NCBI GenBank assembly: GCA_033763975.1
Contig: JANRJM010000016.1
Span: forward strand, 43,811-107,810
From: Planctomycetota bacterium
GTDB lineage: Bacteria > Planctomycetota > Phycisphaerae > Phycisphaerales > UBA1924
Reading direction: 5' to 3'
Length of the DNA stretch: 64,000 bases
This document shows, piece after piece, positions 40,634 to 49,813 of this stretch. Made by a program: the position numbers and the translations under genes. The notes under the pieces were generated by a model. That model was not told where the DNA came from and searched no databases. It saw only the letters and a program-made list of their open reading frames with translations. Each line of letters opens with the position of its first letter. Within the stretch, counting starts at the first letter, position 1.

Positions 40634-42583
40634 ATGCACACTCAGCGCGTGATCGTGGTGGGGGGCGGGCTGGCCGGGCTGGCGGCGTGCGTGCGCCTCG
40701 CCGAGGCCGGCCTCGATGTCGATCTCTTCTCGCTCGTCCCCGTCAAGCGCTCGCACAGCGTCTGCGCCCAGGGCGGGATCAACGCCTGCAACGACGTCGC
40801 CCGCCAGCAGGGCTACAGCGAGTACGAGCACTTCGACGAGACCATCTACGGCGGGGACTACCTCGCCGATCAGCACCCCGTGCTCGAGATGGCCAACTGG
40901 GCCCCGCGCATCATCGACCTGCTCGACCGCATGGGCGTGCCCTTCAACCGCACCAGCGAGGGCTTCCGCGACCTGCGCCTCTTCGGCGGGTCGCTCTTCA
41001 AGCGCACGCACTTCGCCGGCGCCACCACCGGCCAGCAGTTGCTGTACGCCCTCGACGAGCAGACCCGGCGCTACGCCAGCGAGGGCAAGATCACCAAGTA
41101 CGAGTTTTGGGACTTCCTGGCCCCCGTCGTCGACGACGGGCGGGCCGTGGGCATCGTCGCCCAGGACCTCCGCACGATGCAGGTGCGTTCGTTCCCCGCC
41201 GCCGCGGTCGTCATGGCGACCGGCGGGTGCGGGCTGGTCTTCGGCAAGTCGACGAACTCGGTCATCTGCACCGGCGCCGCCGCGGCCCGGTGCTTCAAGC
41301 ACGGCGTGTGGTACGGCAACCCGGAGATGATCCAGGTGCACCCGACGGCCATCCCCGGGGCCGACAAGCTCCGCCTGATGTCCGAATCGGCGCGCGGCGA
41401 GGGCGGGCGCGTGTGGGTGCCCCGCAAGGCCCGCGACGCGCGGCGCGCCCGCGACATCCCCGACGCCGAGCGGTACTACTTCCTCGAGGAGAAGTACCCC
41501 AAGTACGGCAACATCGTGCCGCGCGACATCGCGACGCGCGAGATCTTCGACATCTGCGTCAACCAGGGCCTGGGCGTGGGCGGCGAGAACTCGGTCTACC
41601 TCGACCTCACGCACAAGGACCCCGAGTACCTCACCCGCAAGCTGGGGGGCATCCTCGAGATCTACGAGAAGTTCGTCGGCGTCGACCCGCGCGTCGAGCC
41701 CATGAAGATCTTCCCGGGCGTGCACTACTCCATGGGCGGGCTGTACACCGTCTTCGAGCCCGGGCGGTACACCCCCCGCGAGGCGCTCGACAAGCATCGC
41801 TCCGGCGCGGGGGCGCCCATCGGCGCCGAGGTCGGGCTGGGCATGAGCCCCGGCGACCCGCGCAACATGTCGACGAACATCCCCGGGCTGTACGCCTTCG
41901 GCGAGGTGAACTTCGCCTACCACGGCGCGAACCGCCTGGGCGCCAACGCCCTGCTCTCGTGCCTCTTCGACGGGCTCTTCTGCGGGCAATCGGTCGTGTC
42001 GTACGTGCGCGACGCCCTGCCCAAGGCCCCCGAGCCCCGGCAGGCCGCGCTCGACGCCGCGGCCCGCGCCGAAGAGAACCACGCCGCGGCGCTGCTGGCC
42101 TCGGCCTCCGGCTCGGCCGAGCCCGACGCGTCCACGAACCCGTACGTCATCCACAAGGAACTGGGCGTCGAGATGACCTCGGCGTGCACGGTGGTGAAGA
42201 GCGGCCCGCGCCTCGAGCAGTGCCGCGCCAAGCTCGCCGAACTGCGCGAACGCTTCTCGAAGGTGCGGCTGGGCGACGCCGCGACCTGGACAAACCAGAC
42301 CCTGAGCTTCACGCGGGGCGTGGGCGACATGCTGCTCATCGCCGAGGCAATCTGCCTGGGCAGCATCGAGCGGCGCGAGAGCCGCGGCGCGCACTACCGC
42401 ACCGACTTCCAGGAGCGCGACGACGCCAACTTCATGAAGACCTCGCTGGCGAAGTACGACCCGCAGCGGGGCGTGACGCTCGAGTTCGTGCCGATCGACG
42501 CGACGCTGGTGCGTCCGACGGCCCGCACGTACGGCAAGGTCGAGAAGAAGGAACCCGCCGCGCCCTCGATGGCGACGGTCTGA
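40634..42583 (+). CDS. sdhA: Succinate dehydrogenase flavoprotein subunit
   Basis: 649 residues. The dinucleotide-binding loop VIVVGGGLAGLAACVRLAEAG opens the FAD domain. KRSHSVCAQGGINA carries the His for covalent FAD. ATGGCGLVFGKSTNS, EMIQVHPTAIPG, SESARGEGGRVW and YSMGGLYT complete the active-site set, and the C-terminal helical domain has LRERFSKVRLGD. It resembles the Bacillus/Bacteroides-type enzyme more than the enterobacterial one. Oxidises succinate to fumarate and passes electrons to SdhB. Confidence 0.96.
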   Translation: MHTQRVIVVGGGLAGLAACVRLAEAGLDVDLFSLVPVKRSHSVCAQGGINACNDVARQQGYSEYEHFDETIYGGDYLADQHPVLEMANWAPRIIDLLDRMGVPFNRTSEGFRDLRLFGGSLFKRTHFAGATTGQQLLYALDEQTRRYASEGKITKYEFWDFLAPVVDDGRAVGIVAQDLRTMQVRSFPAAAVVMATGGCGLVFGKSTNSVICTGAAAARCFKHGVWYGNPEMIQVHPTAIPGADKLRLMSESARGEGGRVWVPRKARDARRARDIPDAERYYFLEEKYPKYGNIVPRDIATREIFDICVNQGLGVGGENSVYLDLTHKDPEYLTRKLGGILEIYEKFVGVDPRVEPMKIFPGVHYSMGGLYTVFEPGRYTPREALDKHRSGAGAPIGAEVGLGMSPGDPRNMSTNIPGLYAFGEVNFAYHGANRLGANALLSCLFDGLFCGQSVVSYVRDALPKAPEPRQAALDAAARAEENHAAALLASASGSAEPDASTNPYVIHKELGVEMTSACTVVKSGPRLEQCRAKLAELRERFSKVRLGDAATWTNQTLSFTRGVGDMLLIAEAICLGSIERRESRGAHYRTDFQERDDANFMKTSLAKYDPQRGVTLEFVPIDATLVRPTARTYGKVEKKEPAAPSMATV

Positions 42584-42594
42584 CGAGCACACCC

Positions 42595-43458
42595 ATGACC
42601 ACCCAGGCCCCCAACGGCACCTCCCGCCCGACCACCGCCCGGGGCGTGACCCCGCGCGACCCCGCCGCCGCCGCGCCCGCGGGGCGCACGATCCTGCTGC
42701 GCATCAAGCGGTGCGACGGGCCGGGGAAGGCGAGCCGCTGGGAGACGTTCCCGGTGCGCGTCGAGCCCGGGGCGAACGTGATCTCGTGCCTCCAGCTCAT
42801 CGCGGCGAACCCGGTGACGGTCGACGGGCGGCGCACGACCCCGGTCGCGTGGGATTCCAACTGCCTGGAAGAAGTCTGCGGCGCGTGCACGATGGTCATC
42901 AACGGGCGCGTCCGCCAGTCGTGCTCGTGCCTCATCGACGCCGTCGCCCCCGCCGAGGGCGACACCGTGACCCTCGAGCCCATGAGCAAGTTCCCGGTCG
43001 TCCGCGACCTGTGGGTCGATCGGTCGCGGCTCTTCCAGGCGATGACGCGCGTCAAGGCCTGGGTGCCCATCGACGGGACGTACTTCCAGGGCCCCGGCCC
43101 GCGCGAGAAGCCCGCCACCCAGGAGACCCGGTACAAGCTCTCCGAGTGCATGTCGTGCGGCTGCTGCCTCGAGGCCTGCCCGCAGTACAACCTCGAACCC
43201 GATCCGGACCGCTGGGACACCGCCTTCGTCGGCGCCCACGCGATCAGCCTCGCACGACTCTTCAACCTCCACGAGACCGGCAAGGCCCTCGCCCCGGACC
43301 GGCTCGACACGCTCATGGCCCCCGGCGGGCACTCGGACTGCGGCAACGCCCAGAACTGCGTCAAGGTGTGCCCCAAGCACATCCCGCTCACCGAGTCCAT
43401 CGGCGCCATCGGGCGGGCGATCACCGTGCACTCGATCGCGTCGTTCTTCCGGAGTTAG
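42595..43458 (+). CDS. sdhB: Succinate dehydrogenase iron-sulfur subunit
   Basis: 287 residues. After a 30-residue lead come the [2Fe-2S] ligands in SNCLEEVCGACTMVINGRVRQSCSC, the first C-terminal cluster block CMSCGCCLEACPQYN, and CGNAQNCVKVCPKHIPL for the others. ATG 42595 lies 11 bases after the sdhA stop. It completes sdhCAB and links the flavin to the quinone site. Confidence 0.96.
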   Translation: MTTQAPNGTSRPTTARGVTPRDPAAAAPAGRTILLRIKRCDGPGKASRWETFPVRVEPGANVISCLQLIAANPVTVDGRRTTPVAWDSNCLEEVCGACTMVINGRVRQSCSCLIDAVAPAEGDTVTLEPMSKFPVVRDLWVDRSRLFQAMTRVKAWVPIDGTYFQGPGPREKPATQETRYKLSECMSCGCCLEACPQYNLEPDPDRWDTAFVGAHAISLARLFNLHETGKALAPDRLDTLMAPGGHSDCGNAQNCVKVCPKHIPLTESIGAIGRAITVHSIASFFRS

Positions 43459-43502
43459 CCGGCCCGTAAGGCCCCGCGCCGCCCGCACCTACACTCCGCC
43501 TC

Positions 43503-45224
43503 ATGCCCGGGCGCACCGTGTACATCGAGACCTTCGGCTGCCAGATGAACGAGCTCGACAGCGAGCTCGTCTGCGGGCAGCTCCGCGCGCTGGGCTACGC
43601 CTTCACCCCTTCGCCCGAGGGCGCCCACGTCGTGCTCTACAACACGTGCTCGGTCCGCGAGCACGCCGAGCAGAAGGTCTGGTCGCGCCTCGGCGAGATG
43701 CGCCTGCGCAAGGCCGACAACCCCGCGCTGGTCGTCGGCGTCCTGGGCTGCATGGCTGAGCGCGACGGCGAGGCGCTCATCCGGCGCATGCCGGTGGTCG
43801 ACGTGCTCTGCGGCCCGGGCGAGCTCGACAAGCTCCCCGCCCTTCTCGACAACGCCCTGCGCACCCGCGAGGCCATGCTCGACGATCCCCCCGCGCCGCG
43901 CTACGACGAGGAGCCCAGGCTCGTCTCCGCGCGCCAGATGGCGCTGCAGGGCAACGCATCGCGCCGGTCCTCGACGCTCGCCGCGGCCCAGGACTCCCTT
44001 GAACTGCTCGACCTCTCGCGCAGCGTCAGCCCCGTCGACACCGAGGGCGCGGTCCGCCGCTCGGCGTACGTGCGGATCACGCGCGGGTGCAACAAGTTCT
44101 GCACGTACTGCGTCGTGCCCTTCACGCGCGGGGCCGAGGTCCACCGCCCGCCCGACCACATCGTGGACGAGTGCCGGCGCCTGGCCGACGCGGGGGTGGT
44201 CGAGATCACGCTGCTCGGGCAGACCGTGAACCACTACCGGTTCGAGCACGGTGCGGCGGTGACGGTGGGGGGCGTGACGCAGCCCCAGAAGGGCCGCTCG
44301 TACGCCGGCGGGCACCGGCGCGACCCGTTCGCCGGGGCGCACGTGACGACGTTCGCGGGCCTGCTTGCGCGCATCCACGAGGAGGTGCCCGCGATCGCGC
44401 GGCTGCGCTTCGTGACGAGCTACCCGCGTGATTTCGGCGACGACGTGCTCGAGGTGATCCGCGATCACCCGCGCATCAGCCGCTACCTTCACGTGCCCGC
44501 GCAGTCGGGCTCCGACCGCCTGCTCGCGATGATGAACCGCGGGTACACGGTGGGCGAGTACGTCGAGTTCATCGACCGGGCCCGGGCATTCCTCGACCAG
44601 CCCGAGATCGGGCGTCCGCTGGGGCTCGCGGGCGACTTCATCGTCGGGTTCCCCACCGAGACCGAGGCCGACTACGAGGCGTCGGCGGCGCTGGTGCGGC
44701 GCGTGCGATACAAGAACGCGTTCATCTTCAAGTACTCGCCCCGCCCGGGCACCGTCGCGATCGACAAGTTCGCGGACGACGTGCCCGAGGCGGTGAAGCG
44801 CCGGCGCAACACCGAGCTGCTCGGGCTCCAGACCGCCATCTGCGACGAGATCGGGCGCGAGCACGTCGGGCGCACGCTGGATGTCCTCGTCGAGGGCGAA
44901 TCGGTGCGGACGCGCAAGCGCCGTGCCGCCAGCGCGTGCGAGCCCCAGGGCGGGGTCACGCTCACCATCGGGGGGCGGGCGCTGCCCGGGGCCCCGCGGC
45001 CTTCGGACCCCCCGCCCGAGGAGGGCGTTCTTGCCGACGAGCCTGTCCAGCTCACCGGACGCACCGACACAGACCTCATCGTGCACTTCGACGCGCCGGC
45101 GGGCGCGAACGGCTGGACAGGCCGCCAGGTGCGGGTGCACATCGAGCGGGCGGCCGGGTTGTCGGTTTTCGGACGCGTGGCGCACGACGAGGCCCCGTTA
45201 TCGGCGGGAGCGCGGTCCGGATAA
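43503..45224 (+). CDS. miaB: tRNA-2-methylthio-N6-dimethylallyladenosine synthase
   Basis: Methylthiolates tRNA position 37. The UPF0004 domain has Cys13 (ETFGCQMNELDSE), Cys49 (NTCSVREHAEQK) and Cys83 (LGCMAERDG); the radical SAM block is RGCNKFCTYCVVPFTRG; a C-terminal TRAM domain follows (VGRTLDVLVEGES ... TDTDLIVHFDAP). At 573 residues it is about 100 longer than usual, with inserts around 120-180 and 255-285 and an extra tail. NTCSVREHAEQK points to MiaB rather than RimO or MtaB. Confidence 0.95.
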   Translation: MPGRTVYIETFGCQMNELDSELVCGQLRALGYAFTPSPEGAHVVLYNTCSVREHAEQKVWSRLGEMRLRKADNPALVVGVLGCMAERDGEALIRRMPVVDVLCGPGELDKLPALLDNALRTREAMLDDPPAPRYDEEPRLVSARQMALQGNASRRSSTLAAAQDSLELLDLSRSVSPVDTEGAVRRSAYVRITRGCNKFCTYCVVPFTRGAEVHRPPDHIVDECRRLADAGVVEITLLGQTVNHYRFEHGAAVTVGGVTQPQKGRSYAGGHRRDPFAGAHVTTFAGLLARIHEEVPAIARLRFVTSYPRDFGDDVLEVIRDHPRISRYLHVPAQSGSDRLLAMMNRGYTVGEYVEFIDRARAFLDQPEIGRPLGLAGDFIVGFPTETEADYEASAALVRRVRYKNAFIFKYSPRPGTVAIDKFADDVPEAVKRRRNTELLGLQTAICDEIGREHVGRTLDVLVEGESVRTRKRRAASACEPQGGVTLTIGGRALPGAPRPSDPPPEEGVLADEPVQLTGRTDTDLIVHFDAPAGANGWTGRQVRVHIERAAGLSVFGRVAHDEAPLSAGARSG

Positions 45225-45308
45225 GGCCGATCTGCCGCCATAAGTGCCTTCGGACGAAGACTTTGCCATCATGCCCGCGCATACTCCTCTCGCGGCGGGA
45301 ATCGCCGT

Positions 45309-45333
45309 CGGCGCTCAGCGTGTGAAGGCGCCG
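45309..45333 (+). promoter_or_regulatory. Hairpin in the leader of a PEP-CTERM gene
   Basis: CGGCGC / GCGCCG, 6-bp stem, 13-base loop, directly before the GGAAGAGAGAGG ribosome-binding site of the gene at 45353. Confidence 0.3.
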
Positions 45334-45352
45334 CAGGAAGAGAGAGGACGTC

Positions 45353-46030
45353 ATGAAGACCAGTTGGATTCTTGCGGGCGCGATCGCCCTTGCCGGTGTC
45401 GCCGCCGCTCAGGCGAGCGTGGCGATGAGCTTCGCCGACCCCATCCCCGGGCGTCAGTTGTCGAACCTCGCCAACGGCGCCGGCGCCGGGGTGGGGCTTC
45501 TCCGCTACGACCAGACCGTGCCGCTCACGTTCCTGTTCGACGGCGCGGGCGGCGGGTTCGTGGACCACGTGTTCACCGACGCCCGCATGGAACTCACGAT
45601 GTCGCTCGGCGCGGCGACGACGATCGCCGGCGTGACGACCGCGCCCGTCTCCGGCTCGTTCACGATCTTCGACATGAGCAGCGGGATGCGCCGTGACATC
45701 GTCACCGGCACCGCCGCCGCGGGCACCTTCGTCCGCATCAGCAACACGAACTCGCTCCTCTTCAGCGATCCGACGTTCTCCTACGCCGCCGGCCCAGCGC
45801 TGGTGGATATCGTCGGCCCGATCACCTTCCTCGATCCCAGCGAGGGCGTGCTCACGCTCACGAGCGTCGTGACCGACGGCGGGGGCTCGTTCATCAACCC
45901 CGACGGCACGTTCAAGTCGTTCGAGGCGAACGCCTCGTTCACCGGCAACGCCGAGGCCGTGCCCGCCCCGGGCGCCATCGCCCTCGCGGGCCTGGGCGCG
46001 CTCTGCGTCGCCCGTCGCCGGCGCGCCTGA
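45353..46030 (+). CDS. PEP-CTERM-like secreted protein
   Basis: 225 residues. Signal peptide KTSWILAGAIALAGVAAAQAS, a beta-rich body (VPLTFLFDGAGGGFVDHVFTDARMELTMSL; GSFTIFDMSSGMRRDIV; LVDIVGPITFLDPSEGVLTLTSVV), and a C-terminal sorting signal AVPAPGAIALAGLGALCVARRRRA. No enzymatic motif. ATG 45353 follows GGAAGAGAGAGG. Monocistronic, with a hairpin terminator before the convergent pseudopilin gene. Confidence 0.9.
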   Translation: MKTSWILAGAIALAGVAAAQASVAMSFADPIPGRQLSNLANGAGAGVGLLRYDQTVPLTFLFDGAGGGFVDHVFTDARMELTMSLGAATTIAGVTTAPVSGSFTIFDMSSGMRRDIVTGTAAAGTFVRISNTNSLLFSDPTFSYAAGPALVDIVGPITFLDPSEGVLTLTSVVTDGGGSFINPDGTFKSFEANASFTGNAEAVPAPGAIALAGLGALCVARRRRA

Positions 46031-46077
46031 TCGCCGTCCCGACTCGAGGGAGCATTTGCTGCCTGTCCTCTGCACCG

Positions 46078-46104
46078 GGGGCCGTCCCAACATGGGGCGG
46101 CCCC
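46078..46104. terminator. Bidirectional hairpin between convergent genes
   Basis: GGGGCCGTCCC-AACAT-GGGGCGGCCCC: an 11-bp stem with one wobble, between the stops at 46030 and 46124. The T-run is weak on the plus strand (TCGTGCTTTC) and absent on the minus. Confidence 0.65.
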
Positions 46105-46123
46105 TCGTGCTTTCGGGGCGTCT

Positions 46124-46795
46124 TTACGGCAGGGGCGTCGCCCAGAACGCCGGCACCTCGCGGTAGCTCCGCGCCGAGCCGTCGGCGTGCGACGCCTGGA
46201 ACACCCGTCCCGACGCGTGCACGAACGCCAGGCGGCCCTGCACGTGCGCCGCGTTGCGGAAGTCGATGACGCTGGCGGCCCGGGTCGGGGGCGGGGCGGG
46301 AGGCGGGATCACCGTCGGCGCGGCGTCCACGAACAGCGCGACGTCGGACGCCCGCTCCACGCGGTCGAGCCGGATGTGCGCGCCCGCGCCGTCGAAGTTG
46401 TCCGGGTCGCCCGGGCTTCCGGCGTGCCCGGTGACGTTGATGGCGTAGGTGCGCTGCATCTGCGGGCCGTAGCGTGCACGGGCCGACGGGCAGACCAGCA
46501 CCGACCGCTCGCTGTAGAGCTCGCCGGCCGTCGTGCCGCCGATGCCCGCGGCGCTCTGCACGACCAGGGCCCAGTTGGGCAGCGTGGCGTAGGGCACGCC
46601 CAGCGCGGGCGAGTACCCCTTGTGCTCGTCGGCGTAGGCGAGGCAGATGGTCGCGAGGGTGCGCTCGTTCGAGAGGCAGATCGCCCCGCGTCCGGCCTCG
46701 CGCGCCCCCGCGACCGCCGGCAGCAGGATCGCCAGCAGGATCGCGACGACCAGCAGCACCACCAGCACCTCGACCAGCGTGAACGCGCGTCGCAC
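46124..46795 (-). CDS. Prepilin-type pseudopilin-like protein
   Basis: 223 residues. The N-terminal methylation/cleavage motif RRAFTLVEVLVVLLVVAILLAILLPAVAGAREAGR is typical: a short basic leader, the FTLVE site and a long hydrophobic helix. The body includes CLSNERTLATICLAYADEHKGYSPALG, a putative disulfide pair (CLSN, LVCPSARA), and a C-terminal block LAFVHASGRVFQASHADGS resembling the H-x9-DG ending of planctomycete pseudopilins. It probably belongs to a type II secretion or type IV pilus-like machine. No other pilus genes are nearby. Confidence 0.9.
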   Translation of the reverse strand: MRRAFTLVEVLVVLLVVAILLAILLPAVAGAREAGRGAICLSNERTLATICLAYADEHKGYSPALGVPYATLPNWALVVQSAAGIGGTTAGELYSERSVLVCPSARARYGPQMQRTYAINVTGHAGSPGDPDNFDGAGAHIRLDRVERASDVALFVDAAPTVIPPPAPPPTRAASVIDFRNAAHVQGRLAFVHASGRVFQASHADGSARSYREVPAFWATPLP

Positions 46796-46811
46796 GCGGG
46801 AAGCGTACGGG

Positions 46812-47675
46812 CTAGGCCTTGCGCTGCGGCGGGGACGCCCAGTTCAGCTTCGAGATGAGCCGCGCCCAGTACCCCGTCCGCGTGTTCTGCACCAGACGCA
46901 CCTCGTGCGCGTCGCGCGAGACCCGCACGAGGTCGTTCGCGAGAAGCCGCGCGGTGTTCTGCCCGTCGAGCACGAGCGTGGTGCCGTGCCCGTCGAGGGC
47001 GTTGGCGCGCTCGAGCGTCACCTCGATGAACGAGTCCGACGGCACGACGACGGGGCGGAACGCCAGCGAGTGGGCGGCGATCGGCGTCACGGCCAGGGCG
47101 TCGATGCGGGGCGACAAGATCGGCCCGCCCGCCGAGAGGTTGTACGCGGTCGAGCCCAGCGAGGTGGAGATGATGAGCCCGTCGCCCAGCAGCGATGGGC
47201 CCGGCCCGCCGTCGATCGAGAGCGTGAGCGAGATCATCCGGAACGGGGGCCCCGCGGTGATGACGGCGTCGTTGATGGCCAGCCCGCTGAACTCCGTCCG
47301 CCCGCCCCGCAGCACCTCCACCCGGAACACCGGCAGGCGCGCGATGGAGAGCTCGTCGTCGCCGAGCAGTTGCGGCGCCTGCTCGACGAGCGAGGAGAGG
47401 TCGAACTCCGCGAGGAACCCGAGGCGTCCGAGGTTGACGCCCAGCAGCGGGGCCGAGAGGCCCAGGCACCGGCGCGCCTGCGACAGGAGCGTGCCGTCGC
47501 CGCCGAGCACGATGACGAGGTCCGCGTCCCGGGCCGCGTCGGGAAGTGGCGCCCCGTCCGCGCGGACTTCGCCGACGAGCGCGCCGTGCCGGGCGATGAG
47601 CTCGCGCACCGCCGCGCCGGCGCTGCCGGCGGAGGGTTTCTCGGGGTTGACCAGCAGCAGAACCCGTCGTGCCAT
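46812..47675 (-). CDS. nadK: NAD kinase
   Basis: Phosphorylates NAD to NADP. 287 residues with ADLVIVLGGDGTLLSQAR (GGDGT), GVNLGRLGFLAEF, AINDAVITAG (NDAVI), and GDGLIISTSLGSTAYNLSAGGPILSP. This is the standard single-domain form. It lies 16 bases upstream of the pseudopilin gene on the same strand and downstream of dxs. Confidence 0.96.
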   Translation of the reverse strand: MARRVLLLVNPEKPSAGSAGAAVRELIARHGALVGEVRADGAPLPDAARDADLVIVLGGDGTLLSQARRCLGLSAPLLGVNLGRLGFLAEFDLSSLVEQAPQLLGDDELSIARLPVFRVEVLRGGRTEFSGLAINDAVITAGPPFRMISLTLSIDGGPGPSLLGDGLIISTSLGSTAYNLSAGGPILSPRIDALAVTPIAAHSLAFRPVVVPSDSFIEVTLERANALDGHGTTLVLDGQNTARLLANDLVRVSRDAHEVRLVQNTRTGYWARLISKLNWASPPQRKA

Positions 47676-47708
47676 GGGCGGAGGATAGTTCGAGTGGGCG
47701 GGCGGGCG

Positions 47709-49682
47709 TCAGGCGCCCGACACCGGGCGTCGGAGCGCCGCCGGCGCCTCGCGCGGCGCCAGCACCGCGGCGATGGCCTCGGCGATGGCGTCGGCGTCGA
47801 TCCCCGCCTCGGCGAGCTGTCGCGTCCGCGAGTCCTGGTGGATCCATCGATCGGGCATGCCCAGGCGCACGACGCGCGACGCGTCCAGCCCCAGCGCGTT
47901 CGCCGCGTCGAGCACCGCGCTGCCGAACCCGCCCGTTACCCCGTGGTCCTCGACGGTGATGACCGGCACGTGCCGGACGAGCAAGCGCTCGACGAGCTCG
48001 GCGTCCACCGGCTTGGCGAACCGGGCGTCGTACACCTCGATGCGTCGCCCGGGGAAGCGCGCCGCTGCTTCAAGGGCCGCGAGCGCGGGCGTGCCGAAGG
48101 CCAACACCGCCGCGTCGGGAGCAGAGCCGTCGGCCTCGGCCGGCGTGAGCAGTCGGGCACGTCCGAGCTCGAAGGGCGGGCAGGCGGCGTCCGCCAGGCG
48201 GGGCGAGACGACGTCGCGCGGGTACCGCACGCACGAGAGGCCGGCGTCGTAGCCCCGCATGAACTCGAGGGCGGCCCGCAGGCTGGGCTCGTCGATCGCC
48301 GCGGTGATCGCCGCCCCGGGCAGCGTGCGGAGCAGGGCGATATCGCAGAACCCGTGGTGCACGGCGCCGTCGCCCCCCACCAGGCCCGCGCGGTCGAGGC
48401 ACAGGCGCACCGGCAGGCCCTGCAGCGCCGCCTCCTGGAACGCCTGGTCGAACGCACGCTGGAAGAACGTCGAGTAGACCGCGAGGAACGGCTTGAACCC
48501 CGTCTTCGCCAGCCCGGCCATCATGTCGAGCGCGTGGCTCTCGCAGATGCCCACGTCCCACGAACGCTCTGGGAAGCGGGGCATCACCTTGTTGAGGCCC
48601 GTGCCGTCGGGCATCGCGGCGGTGCACGTCACGACCTTCGCGTCGCGCTCCATGAGGTCGATCATCGCGTCGGCGAACGCCGCCGTGAACGACCGCCCCT
48701 CCGCCTTGAGCTCCACCCGGCAGCCTTCGCCCTCCAGGTGCTCGCCCACGTTGAAGGCGGGGGGCGAGTGGAAGCGCGTGCTGTCCTGCTCGGCCGCCTC
48801 GAAGCCCTTGCCCTTCACCGTGTGCACGTGCAGCAGCATCGGGCGGTCGAAGTCGCGCGCTTCGCGCAGGTACTGGATCAGGCGCGGGAGGTCGTGCCCG
48901 TCGATCGGGCCGACGGTCACCAGATTGAAGTGCTCGAACCACGCCCCCTCGTTCACGACGGCCTTGCACGCCTCGCCCAGCTTGTGGTACGTGCCGCGGA
49001 GCGTCTCGCCCCCGGGCAGCGCCTTGAGCGCCTCGCGCGCCGACTTCTTGAAGTCCGCGTACGCGTGGCTCAGGCGCAGGCGGTCGAAGTAGTGCGACAC
49101 CGCGCCCTGCGGACGCGAGATCGACATCCCGTTGTCGTTCAGCACCACCAGGAACTGGCGCTTGAGCGTGCCGGCGTTGTTCAGCCCTTCCATCGCCACG
49201 CCGTTCACGATCGAGGCGTCGCCCACGAGCGTCACCACACGCCGCCCGGCGGGGTTGGCCTTGGGGTCGAACGCCTCCTTGGTGAGCGTGTCGCCGCACG
49301 CCATGCCCACGGCGGTCGAGATGCCCGTGCCCGCGTGCCCGACGGCGAAGAGGTCGTAGGGCGACTCGCGCGGGTCGGGGAAGCCGGCCATGCCCGTGCG
49401 CGTCCGCAACCCCGCCAGCAGCCCCAGCCGCCCGGTCAGCAGCTTGTGCGGGTAGCACTGATGCCCGACGTCGAAGAGCAGGCGGTCGTGCGAGAAGTCA
49501 AAGACGTAGTGCAGCGCGATCGTGAGCTCGACCACGCCGAGATTCGGCGCCAGGTGCCCGCCGGTCTGCGACACCTGCGTGGTGATCGCGCGGCGGATCT
49601 CCGCCGCGAGTTCCTGCAACTGCGGAACAGACAGCGACCGGATGTCGTGCGGCGTGCGGATGCTGGCGAGCAGGTTGGACAT
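47709..49682 (-). CDS. dxs: 1-deoxy-D-xylulose-5-phosphate synthase
   Basis: First enzyme of the MEP isoprenoid pathway, condensing pyruvate and glyceraldehyde-3-phosphate with TPP. 657 residues: GGHLAPNLGVVELTIALHYVF, LFDVGHQCYPHKLLTGR, VGHAGTGISTAVGMA, the TPP segment GDASIVNGVAMEGLNNAG with LVVLNDN, HVHTVKGKGFEAAE, then the pyrimidine domain GICESHALDMMAGLAKTGFKPFLAVYSTFFQRAFDQ and DRAGLVGGDGAVHHG. The TPP motif reads GDAS rather than GDGA. ATG 49682 is in the family position. It is followed by nadK after 33 bases. Confidence 0.95.
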   Translation of the reverse strand: MSNLLASIRTPHDIRSLSVPQLQELAAEIRRAITTQVSQTGGHLAPNLGVVELTIALHYVFDFSHDRLLFDVGHQCYPHKLLTGRLGLLAGLRTRTGMAGFPDPRESPYDLFAVGHAGTGISTAVGMACGDTLTKEAFDPKANPAGRRVVTLVGDASIVNGVAMEGLNNAGTLKRQFLVVLNDNGMSISRPQGAVSHYFDRLRLSHAYADFKKSAREALKALPGGETLRGTYHKLGEACKAVVNEGAWFEHFNLVTVGPIDGHDLPRLIQYLREARDFDRPMLLHVHTVKGKGFEAAEQDSTRFHSPPAFNVGEHLEGEGCRVELKAEGRSFTAAFADAMIDLMERDAKVVTCTAAMPDGTGLNKVMPRFPERSWDVGICESHALDMMAGLAKTGFKPFLAVYSTFFQRAFDQAFQEAALQGLPVRLCLDRAGLVGGDGAVHHGFCDIALLRTLPGAAITAAIDEPSLRAALEFMRGYDAGLSCVRYPRDVVSPRLADAACPPFELGRARLLTPAEADGSAPDAAVLAFGTPALAALEAAARFPGRRIEVYDARFAKPVDAELVERLLVRHVPVITVEDHGVTGGFGSAVLDAANALGLDASRVVRLGMPDRWIHQDSRTRQLAEAGIDADAIAEAIAAVLAPREAPAALRRPVSGA

Positions 49683-49813
49683 GGGCGCTCTCTGGGACGG
49701 CCGGGGTGCCGCCCGGGGATCGGAGTTTTCAGTTCTTCCTGAAAATACTAGACGCTTCCCGCCGGCCCCGCTACCGGTGGTGTCGAAGATCCTTCTCGCG
49801 TACGTGCATCCTG

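Noticed and set aside
40579..42594. Long plus-strand ORF running into sdhB
   Set aside because: Only the part from ATG 42595 is SdhB; the upstream part overlaps sdhA in another frame and is Arg/Pro-rich shadow.
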